Under the pieces are notes generated by a model that saw nothing but the letters and a program-made list of their open reading frames with translations, did not search any database and was not told the origin of the DNA. Below are positions 22,755-36,646 of a DNA stretch of 64,000 bases, piece after piece; position 1 is the stretch's first letter; each line of letters opens with the position of its first letter. Location: contig JAXBDG010000004.1 of NCBI GenBank assembly GCA_036320915.1, positions 2,294,001 to 2,358,000 on the forward strand, given 5' to 3'. The position numbers and the translations under genes are program-made. Source of the DNA: Linnemannia elongata (lineage: Eukaryota > Mortierellomycota > Mortierellomycetes > Mortierellales > Mortierellaceae).

Positions 22755-25700
22755 GTTATAGTAGCTGGATAGGATCCTAAAAGAAGAAACGATGCATAAC
22801 AAAGAGTTGCCGGGGTCAGATCGAAGACATCAAACTTAGCGTCAATATAGACGCACGATGATGAGCAAAGCAACCTTGTTGGTCACTTTGTCCGTCCTCT
22901 TCCTGAGTGCGTTATGGGCGGCGAGAGCAAAGAAAGGGGGAAAAAAAAAAGGGTCGTACAACAGTCGATCCAAGAATGTGATGGAGGTGGGGTGTGCGCA
23001 AAATGAAAATAAAAAAGCCCGATAAGTCCGATGAGTCGATTCAAAGTGAAAAAAAACGAGAAGCGACTGAAGTACCTCTTGCCTCGGTGTCTTCAAAGGG
23101 AATATGGTCAAAGCGACAACTCGTCGTTGTTGGGATTGCAGTCGTTGATGTTGATCGTGAACTGTCAAACCAAGTGAGAGTGAGTATGGAAGTGAGAGGG
23201 AGAGAATCGAACGAGTGTAAGGAAAGAAAGTTAGGACTGTCAACGGGCATGATATGAACGGAGGGTGGCTGGCAGAGAAAGGGCACGAGGGCAAACAAAG
23301 GGGAAGGAGCGAAAGAGAATGGCAGAGCGACAGGAGAAAGGGGAAAAGAGTAGGAGCGATGCAGGGCGGAAAGAGCGCTTGTGGTGTCTGTGGTTACTGT
23401 TGGAAATGGAATTGGACCATGGTTCATTCTGTCCGCCTTTTTGTCTGTGTGTCTCTCTGTCCGTCTCCGCGAAATGGGTGTCGCAGATGTTGTTCCTTGC
23501 GTGCTTGTATTCATTGTGATGGTTGAAGAAAAGAAAGGACTGATGGAAGGATATGCCTTGAGATGTGTGTCCATACCTGTTTGATATGTAAAAGACAACA
23601 AGGGCTTATTCGTTGTGGAATGACGGGTTCGGTTCTCTCACTTCTGTTGCTTGTGATTGACAGGGCAAACACAGGAAGCAAGCCAGCTCATGGATATCGA
23701 ATGTAAGTCTTTCTCTTTCCTCTGTTCTCTTTGCCGTTTTCTGGTTGAATTGTTGCAACCGGATCACAGAAGATTGAGAGTAGAAGGTAAAGAGAGGATT
23801 GAAATAGAAAAGGAAAAGAAAGGGGTCAAAAAGAGAAGAGAAAAGAAAAGAATAGAAAATAGAGAGAGAAGGGGGGAAGGGAGGAGGAAAGTAAGGGAAG
23901 AGAAGGGAAAAGGATGTGTGGAGGTGGTTGAAGAGGCGAGGAAATAAAGGAATGACACAAATGGGAAATGGGAAATGGGAAATTAATATCAATTGTTCGC
24001 CGTTAACAAAGAAAAAGGATGGACTCGACAAAAAAAAAAGAGAGCACTCAGGTGGAGGAAGACACACAAGAAAAACGAGTGGAGTGGCGATTGAAAAGGT
24101 GTGTGGATGAATGGGGAAATAAAAAAAAAAAAAAAAAAAAGGAAGGAGCAAGAAAGACGTGTTGCAACTCGGTGTTGAAAGAGAAAGAGAGGGTGAAAAC
24201 CAGAAAAAAAAACATAAATTGCGCACAAAGGCCATTCAAACCAGGTGAAATGGGTACCAGAAAGTCAGGGGCAGCCCAAGTGAAGACACAATCTCCGTCC
24301 CCAACCCTTTACTCAATCCACTTTTGGGTCAAATGAAAACACCCGAGAAACCTGACAGTCTTCCGCACTGCTTTTCGTTATTTTCTTGATGAAAGGAATG
24401 GAAAATCAGCGCGCTTCGTGTTCAGTCAACAGGTGTGCGGAACACGAAAAGAGTCAAAAGAGTGAACAACGAAAACGAAAACAAAAATGAAAATGAAATT
24501 GAATTTTTATTTCCAACTTCCGACGCGTCGCACGATCTTCCACTTTTTTTTTTTGACTTTCGAAAAAAAAAAAAAAAAAAAAAAAATTAAAAAGGGGACG
24601 CGTCAAACTAAGAGTTGCTAAGCCACATGATAAAAGCAACATTTGCGATTCGATTTGTCTCCTCCGCTGAGACATCTTCCTGAACTCACGACTAAACTAT
24701 GTGCAGAGACCACGAATCATTGAATCAGGCTAAAACGTGCCGGGTTAGCGACTAATTGCAACAACTACAACAACACCTTAAACACAACTGTATGTGTGAT
24801 GCCAGTCTTGTCGGAGCGGTAAGGCAGGAATGGAAGAGAAAGAAAAAGGAGGGAGGAAGAATATGAGAAGGCGGTTCCGGGAGAGCAAGAGAACGACAAG
24901 AGAGTAGACGTAGTGAACGTGGGTTTAAAGAAGGGTGCAAAGATAAAGAGAAAGCGAGAGAGAGAGAGAGTGGGAGAGGGCAAAAAAGGAGGTGAGGGGG
25001 ATCGATCGAACAAAGAACAAAGGAACAAAGTGAGGGCGACTTTCAAAAATATTCATCTGTCATTCGCCACAACTTAAGGTGAAGGAGGAGAGTAACATTT
25101 AGAACCAACAGAAACAATAGAAACAGTAACAGGTTTGCAGCAGCAGCAACGACAATGGGAACAACGACGACAACATCATCCACACGATTGCAGCTGCTCA
25201 CTCATCGCTTTGTACTTTCTTTTTTTTTTGAGAGCCGATTGAATAATGTCACTTTCACTGGTGCCACTTTCCTTAGTCCAGGGCACACCAAAGCAACTAG
25301 AGCCGCAAACTTCATCGACTGCAACATCAACAAAGAGAGCCGAGAGTATGAAGACGAGAGCGTGGAATCCAAATTGACATGCCCCCCTCCCTACCTCCCA
25401 TTTTTCCCTTGCACGAACTGGCCTTGACTTGGTCAATTTGTGCTCTGTCAGCGACCAGTGTTCGCTAATTGAAGTGTGAGTGGGTGAATGAGAGAACGAG
25501 AACCCTGCCTGTCTGTTTATCCCTCTATCTCTACCCACCAGCCCGTGCCTCTACAGTACACTCCTACTCCTCCTCCTCCTGACCCTGTCGCTGTTGCTGT
25601 TTGTGCTGCTTCGTAGCCGTCAATCTTATTGCCCTCCTATAGTTGTATGAATGAGCACTCAATAATATGCATGCAACTCAGACAACCACAATATTCCCCT

Positions 25701-25990
25701 TGTCCTCCCTGTATTCATCTCGTTCCTCTCTTTCTTCTTTTTCTTTTCTTTTTCTTTTTCTTCTTTGACCTCGTCGACCTTCCTTCCCACCACTTGGCCC
25801 CTTCTTCCCTGACATACCCTGTCCTTATTCCTTATTCTCTTGCCCTAACCGTCATCACTCATCATCCACACTTCCCCTCTCCACACTTTTCATCCATTTC
25901 CATTCCATCATTCTGATACCCCCCTTACTTTCTCACTTCCATCGACTCTCCCTCCTCCCTCTTCCTCCCATATACATATCATAATCCGTC
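22755..25990. other. Long intergenic region between divergent homeodomain and membrane-protein genes
   Basis: No gene found in 3.2 kb. Bases 22840-23300 and 23640-24240 are purine-rich on the plus strand, giving pyrimidine-rich, Ser/Phe/Leu-coding open frames on the minus strand (for example 23041-23601 and 23606-24235); I read these as leader or promoter of the homeodomain gene. Homopolymer A runs lie near 24121-24140 and 24563-24586. A second purine-rich block is at 24830-25040. From 25560 to 25980 the plus strand is C/T-rich, the leader of the gene at 25991. Confidence 0.55.
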
Positions 25991-26983
25991 ATGTCATCCA
26001 AAACCACAACCACTTCCGTAAAGCCAACGGTCACAACCCCTGTTGCCAACCCCTCTGTTGGCAATCCCACTCCAACCACCGTATTCATCCTCCCCACAGG
26101 AACCGCCAGCAACCCCGCAGGAGCCAACGGCAGCCCCGTGTACAACCTTCCCATCGGCACCGGCGGCTTCAACTACCCTACGCCACCCACAGGAACCGAC
26201 CCCAACTCGCCCAACTACCTCGCCGGTCAGGCTAACGGAGCTGGCGGTTCTTCCAGCTCATCGTCGTCGAATGTTCCTATTATCGTTGGTATCACTGTTG
26301 CTGGAGTTGCAGTCTTGGCCATTGCGGGTTTGTTGGTTCAGCGGTACAAGGCTCGCTCGAGAACCAACACCATCAACTCGCACCAGATCCGGTCCCGCAA
26401 CAAACACAACCAGGCTGCTGGCGGCAATGGTGGTGCTGCAGGAAGTGGAAACATGAGCGGAGGGGAGGAGGAGCGTGGGGATAGGGCTAAACTCGCCAAA
26501 TCGTTCACAATCCGTAAACCCCCAAGCGTCTACGTTGATGACGACCAGGATTTGGACCAGACAGGCCATCCCCGTTACAAGTCTGCGTCCGATGCCCAGA
26601 ACCATCCCTACTACGGGGACCACCGGACTCCCGGACTGGTCGAGTACGAGCTTTCGGATACCAGTGGACAGAAATTTGGCCCCAGCAGTGTGGCCGAACG
26701 CAAACGTTATGTTGAACAACAGCAACGTAAAGTCATGGACGAGTATGAGATGTTTAACCCCCACAAGGACCCTCCTCCCCAGTCCCCCTACCCACCTTCG
26801 TTGAACTCTGCACCCTCTTATACCTCTCGCCCCTTGTCGCCCGCTGTTCACCATGGTGCGACTAGCCCTACACCCATGATGACCCCCTCGATGGGCGGTC
26901 GTAGCCCAAGAGTCCATCACCCCACACACCAACCCTTTGGACGGAACTTGGACCAGCAGATGGACAATGATTACAAGTACTAG
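25991..26983 (+). CDS. Single-pass membrane protein with Thr/Pro/Gly-rich ectodomain
   Basis: Function unknown. An intronless gene codes for 330 residues. The first 94 residues are rich in Thr, Pro, Gly, Asn and Ser with no Cys, suited to O-glycosylation; there is no N-terminal signal peptide. One clear membrane segment at about 95-117 (VPIIVGITVAGVAVLAIAG) is followed by RYKARSR, the positive-inside signal for a cytoplasmic C-terminus, so I infer a type III (reverse signal-anchor) topology. The 210-residue cytoplasmic part has a basic patch, SFTIRKPPSVYVDDD, an acidic VEYELSD motif, a short charged helix (VAERKRYVEQQQRKVMDEYE) and a Pro/Ser-rich end. The architecture recalls fungal Mid2/Wsc-like wall sensors but no domain supports that. 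The C/T-rich leader and AATAAA at 27057-27062 frame the gene. Confidence 0.8.
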   Translation: MSSKTTTTSVKPTVTTPVANPSVGNPTPTTVFILPTGTASNPAGANGSPVYNLPIGTGGFNYPTPPTGTDPNSPNYLAGQANGAGGSSSSSSSNVPIIVGITVAGVAVLAIAGLLVQRYKARSRTNTINSHQIRSRNKHNQAAGGNGGAAGSGNMSGGEEERGDRAKLAKSFTIRKPPSVYVDDDQDLDQTGHPRYKSASDAQNHPYYGDHRTPGLVEYELSDTSGQKFGPSSVAERKRYVEQQQRKVMDEYEMFNPHKDPPPQSPYPPSLNSAPSYTSRPLSPAVHHGATSPTPMMTPSMGGRSPRVHHPTHQPFGRNLDQQMDNDYKY

Positions 26984-28402
26984 TTACTTTCTTCATCTCT
27001 CCTTTCTCACTCGTCTTTATCATCATTACCCCTCCAGTACCCTTCCCATTGCTGTTAATAAAACTCACTTTCATATCACTGTTCTCATATGTTTTGTCAA
27101 GTGTGCAAGCAGGAAGAAAACGAACAAGTAAGCGCCCTAAAAATATTCGGGTGTTCGTCAACAAACGAACACAGGAAGTGTATTACAAAATTGCGGAACC
27201 ATAAATTGCATGTCCCCTTCTTCTATCCTTCCAACGGTCCAATCGTTCACCCGATCACTTTTTGTGTTGTTTTTTTTTTTGTTTTGTTCGAATGGGTCAT
27301 TCTTCCTTCCTTCCTCGCTCTTCCCTCATCTACTTCTCTTCCCCCCTCCCTTTGATGGGAACAGTGCGCGCCCATCCCTCACGATCATATCTCTCTTTCG
27401 TTCATTTTTACGAGATGCAAGGAAGAAAATTATGAAAGCAATGATAATGTTTGTATGTAGCTGCGTGGAAAGCGGAGTTCTTGACACTCTTAGATCATTA
27501 GCGCCCTCCTCACCATCATCATTTCCCGTCGACTAAATAGCCGTCTAATAACGAAGGGACCGACCCACTGAAAAAAAAGAAAAAAATGAAAAATGAAGTG
27601 AACCACTCACAAATCTCCGCCCATCGCCCTTCCCTCTCGACCTTCTGGAAATGAGCAAACAGTGCTCTTAACAAAGAGAGGGAGGGGGGAGGGGAGGGAA
27701 AACTTTACTCGATCACCCCTAACGGCCTGGCCCTGTCTGTCTAGCTGTCTATCTGTCTGTCTGACTGTCAATTGGTCTCTCTGCTTGTTTCGCTCTCTCG
27801 AGACTCCCATTCCACTCACCCACTCACTCCTACTCCTCTCCACACCGCTCACTCTCTCTTTTATCTCTCCCACATGTTCCTCTCTTCTTCCTCAGCCCAC
27901 ATGAGCTTCCCCCCACGGGCGCCTGACTCTGGGCGTCTTAACCTTGTCTCTGTCAATTGCCCTGTCATTCATCTCCCCGATTCTCCTTCCTCTTTCTCTC
28001 CATCAAAAAATATCTAGACAAAGAAAAAAAAGCCAGTTAAGCTCAAGCTCAAGCCAGGTACCAGGCACCAGGTACCGGTTTGATCACCCCACTGCTATTG
28101 TTTTCTACCTTTCTCATTGCATCATCGTCATGTCTATCAATTTGAATTGATACACATCTCATTACACCATAGTACATACATACCTTGTAACCCCTATCTA
28201 TAGCACTCTTCCGCTAATAACAACTAGCAATAAAATCATGTACTAAGTCAACGAGGGAACCCTTCACACATCAGTCTAAAATAAACGCCTCGTGGGTTTC
28301 TCAGCGCTTTTTTTTTCATTTTATTTCAAAACTGGCGAAAAATCACGGGTTGCCGCGCTCCCACATTGTTCATTTCCTGTTCTAACAAGAAACCCTTCCC
28401 CT
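26984..28402. other. Convergent intergenic region
   Basis: No gene seen. AATAAA at 27057-27062 serves the plus-strand gene. A G-rich block (27679-27700) is followed by CTGT-type repeats (27732-27770) and a C/T-rich tract to 28000 that looks like a leader but is not followed by a gene on the plus strand. Short direct repeats of CAGGTACC and CAGGCACC lie at 28053-28077. Confidence 0.55.
27057..27062 (+). terminator. Candidate polyadenylation signal for the single-pass membrane protein gene
   Basis: AATAAA 74 bases downstream of the stop at 26983. Confidence 0.5.
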
Positions 28403-31606
<3,204 letters not shown>

Positions 31607-31812
31607 CTTGTGAAGGGATGATGTCCTTGCGGAAAGAATGCGGGGGTGTGTTGTCTAGACGATGATGGAGTTGAATGTGTCTTGCGTGCCTTGGGAGGTG
31701 ATGAGGGTATGGTAGGAAGAGGGAGGGAAAGTGTTGAAAATGATGATGAGGAAAGGAAGGGACACAATTGAGCAAACAAGTAAAAGAGAGTGTGTGTGCG
31801 TGTGAGGACGTG

Positions 31813-31860
<48 letters not shown>

Positions 31861-32314
31861 GAGATATAAAGGTAGCAAATATGAACATTTCTCTTCTTCC
31901 CTTCCCTTTTCTACCACAGCAAACCGACCTTTCCTTCCACAGAGCATAGCATTAGTCGACCTCCATTCTACATCCACGCTCCCATAATCCCATAAGTGTG
32001 GAGCAGGGCGAAAATTGACCATTGACATGACGTCTCTATCTCCACCAATTGCTCCCCACTCAAGAGACAAAAGGCTGTGCAGCAGTTGTGTCCACCACTC
32101 TCACGCCTCCAAAAAGACACTCACTTAAAAAGCTCATTTGATGGACACGCGCTCCTGGGTAAAAAAGAGGAGTGGTAAGAGATGCTAAAGCCCATTGCCT
32201 AGACCAGCTTCTCCTGAGCACTAGCTACCTACCCATCCCCGAATGTATTATAGGAACAAACATGATGGAAAAAATACAACATAATACAAAAGCTATTGAA
32301 CAAAAGACATCTAT
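31607..32314. other. Intergenic region between NDR kinase start and taxilin stop
   Basis: Leader side of the kinase gene: purine-rich on the plus strand, with a 44-base A run at 31816-31859. Beyond that there is no recognisable gene before the taxilin stop. Confidence 0.6.
31816..31859. repeat. Poly-A homopolymer, 44 bp
   Basis: Uninterrupted A run 210 bases upstream of the kinase start codon; on the kinase's own strand it is poly-T, a nucleosome-depleting promoter feature in fungi. Confidence 0.9.
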
Positions 32315-34554
32315 CTACTTGATCGTGATCGCACTGAGGTAAAGTCCTGTAGGTCGTACGGCCTGGTATCCCCCCTGAGCCTGAGCCAAACGAGAGATCG
32401 CGCCCAAGGAAGTTGACGTCTTCATCGGGATGGACCACTTCTTGGAAGGGAAATGGTCTGTGCCTGTGGAGAGTGCAGGGAAGACGTTTTTGGGGTTGCA
32501 AGCCCAATGGGTATATTTACACGCCGCCTGCTCTCGCATCCGCTTTGCATCAGCATTTGGCTTGCCCGACTCTGTCTTTACTCTTCCTCCTCCTTCCGCT
32601 AATACTCTTCTGACGCCGTTCGTTCCTGCGGTAGAAATTGGCTTTATCATCCGATCCAATGACTTCGTGCCATCCAACTTGTTTCCTGGTTGCCCCGGAA
32701 CGCTCGTCGTGGGTATAACAGTCTCCTTGCTTGCTAGGGCAATGACTTCGCTCGTTTTTTTTACACTCCCCTTCAGCTTCTTCATGTCCGAAGATTCAGC
32801 AAAAATTTGCTCCGCACCGTTCTTGGTCATCGATGTCGAGGGGGCCACAATGCCTTCGCAATGGAAACCATTCTCCATATTGATGTGAGATTCCTCAATG
32901 ACACTCCCTTCTCCAACCAGGACCACACCCTCAATCGTCAAAGTCAGAGCAGAATGCTGGTTGCCTCGCTGGATCCCTATCTGAGGACGTTGGCGCTTTG
33001 ACTTTTGTCGGAATTTGGGGGACGGGGTCGATATCCGTCTTGTCCCGGTCATGCCCTGCTTGAACGCCGCAGCCGAGAGAGAAAGAGTTGTTCCTGTAGT
33101 CGAAAAGGCAGGACCTGTTACGTCCACGAATGCGCTTGGTGATGAGGCGTCTCGGACACCAATATCTGCTTGAACCTCGTCCGTTTTGATGAATCCAGTC
33201 TGCGAGGTCACATCTCCTGTCGTCGTGCGTTGTGTGCATTGCTTCGCATGCAATTCCTCGCGAAGAACTGCTCGCTCAGCTTGAAATGCTCGACAAAGGG
33301 CTTCCAACTGAAGTAGCTTCTTGTTGGCATCGTCGAACGCACTCTGTTGCTTCGCTCTCTATTGTACCGTGTAAAAGTTAGCATTGCTTGTAATTGGATG
33401 GTTGATCGATTGATGAGGGATAAATATGAGTAATGTTGAAGTTGCGATTATTTACCTCTTCAACCATCTCCAGGATGTTCCGGTTCATGGTATCGCATTT
33501 CGCACGAATGGCCACGTTGACCTTCTCCAGTCTGCCTCCCTTCTTCGCCATAGCCTCCATCTCCTTGCGGAATGTCTGGAACAGCGTGTTGCTCTTGTTG
33601 AGTGTCTCCTCGACTTGCTTGAACTTCTCCACATAAACACTCAGCTGCTTCCTGAGCTCCGCCTCAGTCTTTGTGGATTCTTGCAGCTGACTCTTGAGTA
33701 GATCCGACTTCACCGCGCCTTCCTGCGATGCGCGGTTTTGTCGATCCAGCTTGGCTTGCGCTAATTGAAGCTCCAAGTCCTTGGCTTTGACGACAGAATT
33801 GAAGTGCTTCTCCCTCAAGTCGTACTGCTCCATGAATCCCTGTAGTTTCTCATGCAATCTAACGACGATATAGGTACGATTAATTGGAGAAATAAGTATA
33901 TACGCCACCAATATATCCAGCTCATGGAAAAGTCAAGCCTGCTCCGATAACCTACAATGCCTCGTTCCCGACTACAGGTCTTTGCGCATCGATCATCTCA
34001 GATGCCTCTGGTCTCGCAGTTGATCCTGTCTTCCGATCCGAATGCCAACCCCACTATTCGATTGCAGGTGAGATGTTGGTTTAGATTAGTAAACGATTCT
34101 TCCCCCACTACCCAAGTCAAGGTCATTACTTGGCACAATACCTTGATTTCCTTGTTCTCCCTATGGATCTGTCGACAGAGACCCTCCAATTTGCGGCACA
34201 AGTTATCCGATTTTCTGATCGTGACTTTGTCTAATGACCAGGCAAAAACTATTAGCAACAATTCACTACATATGCGAGGAGTTCATGGCTATGACAATAG
34301 CCAAGAAAAGGTAATTGTTACCTGCATGGCGATCCTCCAAAAGATGTCTATGTTCAGCCACCAAAGTATCATTGGCCCGTTGTATCCGATCCTTATCTCG
34401 GGCCAGGAGATCCCGCTCCCGCTGCAGGAGCTCGTGTTTCTTCTTCAGCTTGGCGTGGTCCCTCTCATGTTTGCGCATGTCCTGAAACTAGAGAAGTTTT
34501 CGTTCGGCACGACGTGGTCGGACAGAAACAATTAGACCTTATCAAGAAGCTTGC

Positions 34555-34595
<41 letters not shown>

Positions 34596-35574
34596 AAGAG
34601 CCTCACAGATAGATTGGACCATTTCGATTACTACCTACCATTTCCAGATACTTTCGCTGCATCAAGTTGACTTTGGCAATCTGGTCTTCCTGTCCGTTGC
34701 TAACCTGGGAGATCTCCTTGTGAACTTTCTTCATTTGTTTGGCTATTTGTGGAAGATATGAGTGAGAAAGAAGAGAGAAGGGCGGGAGAGTATAATAGAA
34801 GGGGCGGGAAGGTCGAGATGAAGGAGAGGGATCAGAAGGGCGCGAGATGACAATCAGTCCACAATTCAACATTTCTTCTCCTTTTTTATCTTCATCTTCC
34901 CTACTCATTCGCGATAAGAAATATAACATGAGGCTATAACATCCAATTCCACCTCTCGGTCAAGAGACAATGAAGAATAACACACCAATGGCTTTTTCAT
35001 CATCCTCCTCGGTAAGAGGCGCCGACTCGAGTTGCGAGATCTTCATTTGGATCAGCTCGTTGACATCCAGTTGACTGAGGACACGCCTGGTGCGCTTGGG
35101 AGAGGGGCCATTAGTCGAAGCAGACTCGTTCTGATCCTTTGGGACAATAGATGATGTAGTGTCTGAAGAATCGGAATTGGAGAATGTGGGCGAAGTCGGA
35201 GGGGAGGATGATAAAGACGATGACGAGGCCGAATTGCTGCTGCAACTGCTATCGCTGGAGGAGGCTGCATCCGAGTGGGCCTCCTGATTCAAGGAAGCGA
35301 GCGCCTCTTCTAGGGAGGACAGACGCAAAGCTTGGAAGGCAGCCTCCAACTCTGCATCATCTTGTTCCGACGCCACCATGGAGTCACCTCCATTTAAAGA
35401 TTGCTGTTGTTCGTAGCCACTGGAGAGGCGTTCCTGGTGTTGCTCTGTCCTGGTAGTCGTAGGGTGACTGATAGTTGTTTTAGAGCATTGATACGAGGCA
35501 AAGTGTGGAAAAAAGGTGGAGGTAGTTTCCGAGGGGCGGTTGAGCATGTTTGGTACTGGTAGTTGTCGGTTCAT
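32315..35574 (-). CDS. Taxilin-family coiled-coil protein, one exon uncertain
   Basis: Taxilins bind free syntaxins and take part in vesicle traffic. Exons: complement 34986-35574, 34639-34742, 34322-34487, 34142-34230, a doubtful 33956-34053, 33456-33858 and 32315-33358; about 830 residues. Family motifs: KLEGLCRQIHRENKEIK; LHEKLQGFMEQYDLREKHF; YVEKFKQVEETLNKSNTLF; TFRKEMEAMAKK; LEALCRAFQAERAVLREEL. Residues 1-190 are Ser-rich and disordered; the last 300 residues are an unusual disordered extension after the coiled coil. Exons 1-4 and the last two join cleanly. Between them, the family has about 48 residues; the only phase-compatible exon gives 32 with two prolines and little coiled-coil character (see findings). 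The start is uncertain: ATG at 35574 is chosen, but the frame stays open to 35766 and another Met lies near 35376. Confidence 0.82.
34554..34595. repeat. (CAA)n microsatellite in a taxilin intron
   Basis: About 42 bases of CAA units inside intron 2 of the taxilin gene (34488-34638). Confidence 0.9.
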
Positions 35575-36646
35575 GCCCAAGGAGGGTGAGAGAGTAGGCA
35601 ATAGCGAGGTGGACAGCGATTCAGTCTCGCTTCGCAGGCACGGAGAGTGCAATGACAGACAATGGACTTGCGCTTTGATCAGGTCTGGGTGGAAAGGCGA
35701 ATCGAGGGATTGGGTGGGTTGTTTGAGTAAAAAGTTACAGGGAAGGCAAGGAAGGTGAGGTGACAAAGGGGAAGGTGGTACGGTAGAGAGGTCAGAATGA
35801 AGGGCAGGTCGGGCGAATGGAGAAGCGAAGGTAAGAGCGAAGGTTGAAGGTGGAGCATAGAGTGTGAAGTTCGAGTTGTTGAAAGACAGCCTCGAATATT
35901 AAGAGTGACTGGTTGCTGCAGATGCAAAGCCACAGCGTTCATTCATGGGCGCACCTATGTCGCAGTTGGATTAAAGGGAAGTTGAGCCCTATTGTTTTCC
36001 TCGGTTAGGATGTGGAGCAGAGAAGAACTAGAATCACCACGCGGACGGGGTCGCACCACCGTCATACAAGTTAATAATGGAAAAGATGGATTTCTGATTT
36101 GTTTTTTTATTCATTATTGAGGAGCTTTTTGTGTTGGCGCCAACGTTTCAGGACCACTTCCATTTCACTATCGCTCTGCTACAGACCACAACCATCTGTC
36201 CCTACTCCCCATCCTCATCCTCCTCTTGTCCGCAAAAAGCCAACAATCGCTTCAGAAGTCATCGATCTTCGTCTGCCATACAACATCCGCGCTCTTTCCT
36301 GATGGAGAATCCGTTGTTTCTTTGGAAAATACAGAAAAAATATAAAAAAACAAAAGGCTGCTCCAGCAAGTCCGTAGAAAGATAGAAAAAAAGCAAAAAT
36401 AGTTGATTGCAAACACAGTTAACGAACAGAAAAAAAAGGAGTAAAAGAACAGCAAGGAAAGAGGAAGACTGAAAAGAAAGAGAGCTCAATAGAGATTGTC
36501 GTGACAAGTCAAAGAATGGAGGTCGAAAAAGAAACGAGGGTACTAAAAGAGAACAGTGTCGTGATCTCCCTCCGCCGTCAGGAGAGTCGTCGTAGCAGGC
36601 GAGGGGGTGTTGGGCATGAAACAGAGCGCGCCAACTTGGTTGTTGC
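35575..36646. other. Intergenic region between taxilin start and GSK-3 stop
   Basis: Bases 35580-35900 are purine-rich on the plus strand (taxilin leader; the coding frame stays open here). The remainder has no recognisable gene. Bases 36330-36560 are A-rich 3' flank of the GSK-3 gene. Confidence 0.55.

Noticed and set aside
22755..22802. Earlier ATG for the homeodomain protein at 22802
   Set aside because: The intervening bases contain a good acceptor (cttttag) and the ATG at 22754 immediately follows, so the upstream Met is probably in a UTR intron.
23041..24235. Long minus-strand open frames (186 and 209 codons) upstream of the homeodomain gene
   Set aside because: They are encoded by pyrimidine-rich sequence, giving Ser/Phe/Leu/Pro-rich low-complexity products with no domain; this is the leader and promoter composition seen before other genes here.
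25155..25538. Overlapping open frames of 90 (+) and 120 (-) codons
   Set aside because: They overlap on opposite strands, with no homology and no leader or splice context.
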